DNA of 11,576 nt, taken from contig JAQUZA010000059.1 in NCBI GenBank assembly GCA_028691595.1, positions 1 to 11,576 on the forward strand. The letters run 5' to 3'. This stretch comes from Candidatus Rifleibacteriota bacterium (GTDB taxonomy: Bacteria; Muiribacteriota; Ozemobacteria; Ozemobacterales; Ozemobacteraceae). This document shows positions 7,568 through 11,576 of the stretch, in pieces (positions within the stretch are counted from its first letter, which is position 1; every line of letters begins with the position of its first letter). The position numbers and the translations under genes are program-made. Below the pieces are notes generated by a model, which was not told the DNA's origin, did not search any database, and saw only the letters and a program-made list of their open reading frames with translations.

Positions 7568-7727
7568 CTAGTGGTCTGTCACACAAGAGTTCTGGGGGGT
7601 CTTCGTCCCGCGCAGGCGGGAATCTAGCATTTAGCGGCTTAGACACCCGCTTTCCCCCTTTGGGGGACAAGCGCGGGGATGACAGAATTGATGTCTATTC
7701 TTGCTTTCATGTGTGACAAAGTACTAG
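7568..7727. mobile_element. 160-bp MITE-like element with terminal inverted repeats
   Basis: The left end CTAGTGGTCTGTCACACA (7568-7585) and the right end (7710-7727, reverse complement CTAGTACTTTGTCACACA) match at 15 of 18 positions. Inside are a GC-rich hairpin, TCCCGC-gcag-GCGGGA (7606-7621), and a nested hairpin at 7646-7677. It has no coding capacity. The palindromic CTAG at both outer edges could be a 4-bp target duplication rather than part of the repeat. These are the traits of a non-autonomous miniature element. A degenerate copy lies at 5781-5939. No transposase is in the window, so the parent family is unknown. Confidence 0.6.
7646..7677. repeat. Nested GC-rich hairpin inside the MITE-like element
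   Basis: An outer stem CCCGCTT (7646-7652) pairs with AAGCG-c-GGG (7669-7677, one bulge). It encloses an inner stem CCCCC/GGGGG (7654-7658 with 7662-7666) and a TTT loop. No T-tract follows on either strand, so it does not look like an intrinsic terminator. Confidence 0.6.
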
Positions 7728-7767
7728 CCAATTCTCAGCGCAAAAGCTTCATATTCTGTGAATGAAA

Positions 7768-7799
7768 GGGCGCATCCGGCAGAAGTGCTGGATGCGCCC
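7768..7799 (-). terminator. Hairpin terminator of the tubulin-like gene
   Basis: A perfect 10-bp stem, GGGCGCATCC with GGATGCGCCC, extended by two more pairs after one mismatch, lies 18 nt after the stop codon. On the minus strand it is followed by TTTCATTC, a short, interrupted T-tract. The stem is strong and well placed; the weak tract leaves some doubt about efficiency. Confidence 0.7.
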
Positions 7800-7817
7800 G
7801 CTAAAGACTATTTAAGG

Positions 7818-10800
7818 TTACTGGGTGACTTCGCCTTCAATGGTGCCGGATGGGCGCTGGCTCAGTATGTGGTTGAACTGCTCGTTGTAGTCTTGAAGAA
7901 TGCGCAGAATGCCACGTTTGATTGACAGCAGCTCGTCGCTGGCCGGGCTGACTTCGTGGTTTTTCTTGATTTCTTCTTCGATTGCGTCTTCAAGCTTTTT
8001 GACCTTGTCGGTCATGATAGGCAGATACTTGTTGACCACTTCGCGCTGTTTCGGGAATGGCAGCGATTTCCAGTATTCGTTGTAAACGCTTCTGATGAGG
8101 TAAATGCCCATGGTGTTGTTCTTGAGATAGTCGAACAGCTGAGTGATGGTGCGCCCGATTGGTTGCGGTTTGTCCTGCTGATACCAGAGCTCATACTGCA
8201 CCAGTTCGTCGTTGTATTCAATGCCATATTTGCTTTGTATGGTGTCGGCAATCAGCTCATAACGCAACAGCAGGTAGACCATGTAGTGTTCTTCAAGCTT
8301 CTTGGCCGGAATCAGACCGTAACTCGACCAGAGAACCGGGTAGGCATCATTGGTCAGAATCGCATGACAGTTAATTTTGGCATTGTTCTGACGGTAGAGA
8401 TTGTGCCACTGGGTGATCGCGCTGATGTTATAAGGGGCGATGCCGTGCAGGGTCTGCAACAGGCTTATTTCATAGGGGTTGCGGGTTGGGGCAACAGTTA
8501 CACCGATATCGCCTTTGCGCAGTGCATCTTTGATTTCTTCAGAGAGCTTGCTGTTCTCGTCAGAAATGCCTAGAGTAACGATATTCATACGCTGTGGGGC
8601 ATTGTTGCCGCGGTCATTCATGGTGATAAGCGGGGTTGATTGATTCATCATGCTTTCGACAAGGCTTTTCTTGAAACCCTTGCGTACTGAATCTTTCCAG
8701 TGAATAAAGTCTTCGATGCCACCAAACAGGCGGCGCTCGATTATGCTGCGGCAATATTTAACTATTTCTTTCTCAAGTGAATTGCCTTCGGGGTTGGTAT
8801 ACTTTTCCCAGTGTTCTTTGAGATTGATCTTAACCAGAAAATCACCCTCGATATCATTGTTTGAAAGGTCGCCGAGCAGATATTTGTAGAAAGGCTCGAT
8901 ATCGCGTTCTTCAAAAATGTAGGTTCTGATGAAATCCTGAACCTTTGAATAAGGTTTGATGCGGTCAAGGCAATGTTCATACTGGCGCTCGATCATGCCA
9001 TCCTTGGAAATCTGTGCGAGTTTGCCGGAGAACACTTCAACCTGCTTTCTGATCGACTGTGCCTGGACATTCAAAAACTTGAGAAAATCTTCGGCGCAGG
9101 AAATGCAGAACATTTCATATTCCATGTCAACGGCTTCTTTGGCCTCTTTCATCAGCTTGTCGCGCTCGTCGTTGATGTCGGTCATGCGCAGCACAGTGCC
9201 AAGTTCCATGAGCTTGCCACCAAGACCGGCAAAGCCACCGAGTTTTTCTTTGAGGCGGTTGGCGATTTCGCGGTATTCACGCTGTTCTTTATCGAGCTTG
9301 CCTTTGATTTCCTGGACCTTGCGCGAAAGAATTTCGCGTGGATAGCGGGTAAGATACTTTTCGAAAGCATTCAAGAAATCGATGGCAATAAGAGCACCAA
9401 GATCAGGATTGTTAATGATCTCGATAACCTTTTCGAGCAGGTGTTCACCGGCTTTGATAGCGCTCTGTTCAAAACTGACCCTGACTTTTACCCTGATTTC
9501 GTCTTTTTTGACGCGGTTCTGGTTCATTTCGTCGATCTGACGCAGAATGAATGCCGAGGCAGATTCGCCTTCCTTCTGCTTGTTAACCGTTCGCAGGGTG
9601 TGAAACATCGGGTTGTCCCAGTATTGCTTGCGGTCAATGATTTCTTTGGTCATCATGAACAGGCCTTCTGGGGTCAGATCGATCTTTGTCGGGTTGTTTT
9701 CGGCAAATTCCTGAACCATACTGTCGATGAGAATGCGGTCAACCGAAAGTTTCAGCCAGTAGGTGACATCCATCGACAGTTTGAAGGTGTAAAGATCTCT
9801 TATAACATCAAGTGGGTAGTAAAAGCTCTTGAAACCGGCTGAACTGAAGCATTTGAGCTGCTTGCCTTCAAGGTCTGAGCTGTTCTGACCAAGAATCTGT
9901 GAGGCATTGTCGAGCATCGAATTCTGGGCCTGGCGCAGCTGGGTTGCCAGCTTGGTAAATATCAGCTCAGATGCGATACTGTAATAGGTTGGAATATCGT
10001 CCTGGTTGCTGGTGCCAAGAAGGTAGCACTGATCGAAGGGCGGTTCTTCGCTGATACTGCCATAGGTGGTTGTATCGTTGCTCTTGCCGATCGGGCCGTA
10101 GTTAACCATGAACTTGTTGCGGCGGTCCTGACTGATGATGTCTTTGGCCGTGCGGGTTGGCGGAAACTTTTCTTTGTTCATGAAATAGAAGGTTTCGACA
10201 AGCGATGCGTAACCGTTGCCTTCGAGGCGGCCGGTCGAATTCACATTCGGGTCGATGGAAATCTGGGTAAAAGCTTCGGGTGTCAGTTGAATGCCAACGA
10301 TGGTGGGTTTGCCCTTGCCGCCTGAAAGCTGATAATATGCCATTTTCATCAGATAGGCCATGTCGAGAAACATGCCGGCACCAGAACCGCCACACAGAGA
10401 ACCCACAATATAAAATTCAGGGGTGAGAATCTGCCCCTGCTTATTGGTCAATGGCACGATAATGTCGTCCTGGTTGACATTGCTGCGGGCCATGATTTTA
10501 CTCATCTTGGCCTTGATCTGCTGGAAAATTTTCTGAATATCGACAAAGACACCAAAACGACCGGTAAACCTGAACTGGTGAGCGCCCTGGCTTATCTGAC
10601 CTATATGATGTTTCAGCTTCTGCGGGAACCATTCATACAGATAACCGTAAGTATCTGAGTCAAGATTGCCGGTAATCTGCCCGGCATTTTGAATATTGAT
10701 CTGGTGATATTCACTCTCCGTAAGTTTTGTGCCGGTTTTGGCGTTGTCTTCGGGCTGACTTGCATCGAAAATGTCGGTATCGATGCAGAGAAGATCGATA

Positions 10801-10970
10801 AAATCAGGGAGCGCCGGTTCGCGGTTTCCTGACAATGCGTAGGCCTTTTTAATCTGTGGGCTGTTCAGGAAAGTCTCTTTGAAATTAATCAGCGACTTCT
10901 TGCCGGTACCCCCGAGCCCTACGATCAGAGCAGGGTTGAGTGCAATTCGATTTTCATAGTTTGTGCTCAT
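7818..10970 (-). CDS. Large tubulin/FtsZ-superfamily protein (Tubulin_2, FtsZl-1 type)
   Basis: 1050 residues, cytoplasmic (no signal peptide or membrane segment). The N-terminal third is a tubulin-like GTPase: phosphate loop LIVGLGGTGKKSL (15-27), IDTD (63-66), QFRFTGRFGVFVD (132-144), and a tubulin signature in variant form, GSLCGGSGAGMFLD (190-203), where FtsZ and tubulin usually have GGGTG[ST]G. FSSAGFKSFYYPLD (375-388) reads like the conserved block after the GTPase core in this family. The rest is helical and charged, with coiled-coil-like stretches near 545-580 and 598-655. FtsZ is about 350-400 residues, so the extra 650 residues are a family-specific extension. The family has been proposed, from genome context, to drive membrane remodelling with a VWA partner, and a VWA gene lies at 2045-3088. 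The frame extends to a TTG at 11012, but that lies upstream of the promoter -10. The ATG at 10970 has GGGAG seven bases upstream and is preferred. Confidence 0.87.
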   Translation of the reverse strand: MSTNYENRIALNPALIVGLGGTGKKSLINFKETFLNSPQIKKAYALSGNREPALPDFIDLLCIDTDIFDASQPEDNAKTGTKLTESEYHQINIQNAGQITGNLDSDTYGYLYEWFPQKLKHHIGQISQGAHQFRFTGRFGVFVDIQKIFQQIKAKMSKIMARSNVNQDDIIVPLTNKQGQILTPEFYIVGSLCGGSGAGMFLDMAYLMKMAYYQLSGGKGKPTIVGIQLTPEAFTQISIDPNVNSTGRLEGNGYASLVETFYFMNKEKFPPTRTAKDIISQDRRNKFMVNYGPIGKSNDTTTYGSISEEPPFDQCYLLGTSNQDDIPTYYSIASELIFTKLATQLRQAQNSMLDNASQILGQNSSDLEGKQLKCFSSAGFKSFYYPLDVIRDLYTFKLSMDVTYWLKLSVDRILIDSMVQEFAENNPTKIDLTPEGLFMMTKEIIDRKQYWDNPMFHTLRTVNKQKEGESASAFILRQIDEMNQNRVKKDEIRVKVRVSFEQSAIKAGEHLLEKVIEIINNPDLGALIAIDFLNAFEKYLTRYPREILSRKVQEIKGKLDKEQREYREIANRLKEKLGGFAGLGGKLMELGTVLRMTDINDERDKLMKEAKEAVDMEYEMFCISCAEDFLKFLNVQAQSIRKQVEVFSGKLAQISKDGMIERQYEHCLDRIKPYSKVQDFIRTYIFEERDIEPFYKYLLGDLSNNDIEGDFLVKINLKEHWEKYTNPEGNSLEKEIVKYCRSIIERRLFGGIEDFIHWKDSVRKGFKKSLVESMMNQSTPLITMNDRGNNAPQRMNIVTLGISDENSKLSEEIKDALRKGDIGVTVAPTRNPYEISLLQTLHGIAPYNISAITQWHNLYRQNNAKINCHAILTNDAYPVLWSSYGLIPAKKLEEHYMVYLLLRYELIADTIQSKYGIEYNDELVQYELWYQQDKPQPIGRTITQLFDYLKNNTMGIYLIRSVYNEYWKSLPFPKQREVVNKYLPIMTDKVKKLEDAIEEEIKKNHEVSPASDELLSIKRGILRILQDYNEQFNHILSQRPSGTIEGEVTQ

Positions 10971-10977
10971 TAAGACG

Positions 10978-10982
10978 CTCCC
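10978..10982 (-). promoter_or_regulatory. Ribosome binding site deciding the tubulin-like gene start
   Basis: GGGAG on the minus strand, seven bases before the ATG at 10970. With the promoter just upstream, it rules out the in-frame TTG at 11012. Confidence 0.75.
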
Positions 10983-11002
10983 GCTAGAGAATGATTTAGG
11001 GC

Positions 11003-11031
11003 AGTATAACAATTTTACCTGGCACGGGCAA
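11003..11031 (-). promoter_or_regulatory. Promoter of the tubulin-like gene
   Basis: Minus strand: -35 TTGCCC (11026-11031, 4 of 6), 17-bp spacer, -10 TATACT (11003-11008, 5 of 6) preceded by TGT (extended -10). Predicted transcription start is near 10996, about 26 nt before the ATG. It overlaps the oppositely directed promoter at 11014-11042. Confidence 0.7.
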
Positions 11032-11042
11032 TCTGTTATACT
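11014..11042 (+). promoter_or_regulatory. Promoter of the rightward HD-domain gene
   Basis: Plus strand: -35 TTTACC (11014-11019, 4 of 6), 17-bp spacer, -10 TATACT (11037-11042, 5 of 6) preceded by TGT (extended -10). Predicted start is near 11049, giving a leader of about 49 nt. Each promoter's -35 lies in the spacer of the other, so RNA polymerase cannot occupy both at once. Confidence 0.7.
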
Positions 11043-11097
11043 GAAATTCGTTCAGGCCATACGCACAACCAATTTTTCTACATGGCAGGAGAAATCT

Positions 11098-11576
11098 ATG
11101 AAACCACTTGAGTTAAGCTGTATTACGGGTGTCTGGAAAACCGCGCTCGGCATCCTCGACGAAAATATGGCTGGAATTGGCAGCGATCTGCAGTTGTGGT
11201 TTCCGTGGGGTGCGGTCTGGCGCGGGCATGATCGCAACGGTAGCCTGCCACCAACCGATTTGCCCGATGACCTGGTGAAAGATGGCATGAGTCGTTTTGG
11301 CGGCCGTTTCTGGAAATCGTTTTCGCTGAATGGCACCAGCTGGCTTTTGAGTGTGCGCGCTCCCATCTCTGCATCTCCAGTAATGGAATCCTGGGAAATG
11401 CCTGCACAGGCTGAAGAATCGCTGCGGATGCTCGGTGACTTTGTCAGGCTTGAGTGCCTGCTCGGCCTCACCATGAAGATTCTCGAGAACCAGGCGAGAG
11501 AACACGTCGGTCACTGGGATAGAGTTCGCAACCTGAGCGTAGCAATTGGCAGCGAAATGAGCCTGTCGACGCGTGA
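11098..11576 (+). CDS. N-terminal part of a probable HD/HD-GYP-type signalling protein (cut at the right edge)
   Basis: 159 complete codons are visible and the frame is open at the window end. AGGAGA (11087-11092) lies five bases before the ATG. There is no signal peptide or membrane segment, so it is probably cytoplasmic. Residues about 1-105 form a Trp-rich region (LQLWFPWGAVWRG near 31-43) that I do not recognise; it could be a degenerate sensory domain of GAF type. A helix follows (about 104-133, EESLRMLGDFVRLECLL). Residues 139-157, HWDRVRNLSVAIGSEMSLS, resemble the first helix of HD-GYP and related HD domains (H..RV...a..ia.elgls), where the His binds metal. The decisive HD and GYP motifs would lie beyond the edge. 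If this is right, the enzyme may hydrolyse cyclic di-GMP. It is divergent from the tubulin-like gene with interleaved promoters. Confidence 0.6.
   Translation, partial: MKPLELSCITGVWKTALGILDENMAGIGSDLQLWFPWGAVWRGHDRNGSLPPTDLPDDLVKDGMSRFGGRFWKSFSLNGTSWLLSVRAPISASPVMESWEMPAQAEESLRMLGDFVRLECLLGLTMKILENQAREHVGHWDRVRNLSVAIGSEMSLSTR

Larger units (their letters stand above)
7508..7817. other. Intergenic region between the tubulin-like gene and asnS
   Basis: 310 bp with no credible gene. From right to left it holds the terminator of the tubulin-like gene (7768-7799), the MITE-like element (7568-7727) and the -35 end of the asnS promoter. I see nothing recognisable in 7728-7767 or in about 7525-7567. 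Confidence 0.7.
11002..11043. repeat. Perfect 10-bp inverted repeat carrying both divergent -10 boxes
   Basis: CAGTATAACA (11002-11011) and TGTTATACTG (11034-11043) are exact reverse complements separated by 22 bp. Each arm contains the complete extended -10 (TGTTATACT) of one of the two divergent promoters. The symmetry may simply reflect two similar promoters, or it may be an operator bound by a shared regulator. Confidence 0.75.

Noticed and set aside
7568..7727. CRISPR array or tRNA in the GC-rich intergenic region
   Set aside because: There are no regularly spaced direct repeats and no cloverleaf. The palindromes are explained by a terminal inverted repeat element with internal hairpins.
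7956..8573. 205-residue plus-strand open frame opposite the 3' end of the tubulin-like gene
   Set aside because: It is a complementary-strand shadow of the coding frame, with no motif or start context.
8973..9842. 289-residue plus-strand open frame opposite the tubulin-like gene
   Set aside because: It is antisense to a well-supported gene, is Phe/Val/Leu-rich as expected of a complementary frame, has no recognisable domain, and has no ribosome binding site that I judged convincing.
11113..11514. Minus-strand open frames opposite the right-edge gene
   Set aside because: The plus-strand frame has a promoter, a Shine-Dalgarno site and a domain-like C-terminus; the minus frames have none of these.

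Overview
The window comes from a Gram-negative-type (diderm) bacterium of moderate G+C content. Three genes encode secreted or membrane-anchored envelope proteins. Standard sigma70-type promoters and Shine-Dalgarno sites can be read directly. No rRNA, phylum-specific marker or close homologue is visible, so I cannot name the phylum. A poorly sampled, mostly uncultivated lineage would fit, but that is only an impression.

Layout, read in the direction of transcription of most genes (minus strand, right to left). A 1050-residue tubulin/FtsZ-superfamily protein (Tubulin_2 / FtsZl-1 type) spans 10970-7818 and ends at a strong hairpin terminator. A 160-bp MITE-like element (7568-7727) follows. Next is asnS (7438-5987), with a near-consensus promoter of its own and its own terminator. 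A second, degenerate copy of the same repeat (5781-5939) comes after it. Last is an envelope module: a secreted beta-propeller protein (5705-3279), a membrane-anchored von Willebrand A protein with a complete MIDAS (3088-2045), and an exported TPR protein (2013 to the left edge, incomplete). The VWA and TPR genes are 31 nt apart and share a readable promoter. On the plus strand, one gene leaves the window at the right edge (11098-11576) and appears to enter an HD/HD-GYP-type phosphohydrolase domain.

The most interesting biology is the pairing of a tubulin-like GTPase with a membrane-anchored VWA protein. Comparative genomics has proposed this pairing as the core of an uncharacterised membrane-remodelling system. 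Here the VWA gene sits with a large beta-propeller and a TPR protein as apparent envelope partners, and asnS lies between the two halves. The tubulin-like gene is divergent from the HD-domain gene across 127 bp. Their two promoters are interleaved and their extended -10 boxes form a perfect 10-bp inverted repeat, so the two genes are probably expressed in a coupled way.

Two gene starts differ from the longest open frames. For both asnS and the tubulin-like gene, the longest frame begins at a non-ATG codon inside or upstream of the promoter. I placed both starts at the internal ATG that has a ribosome binding site.
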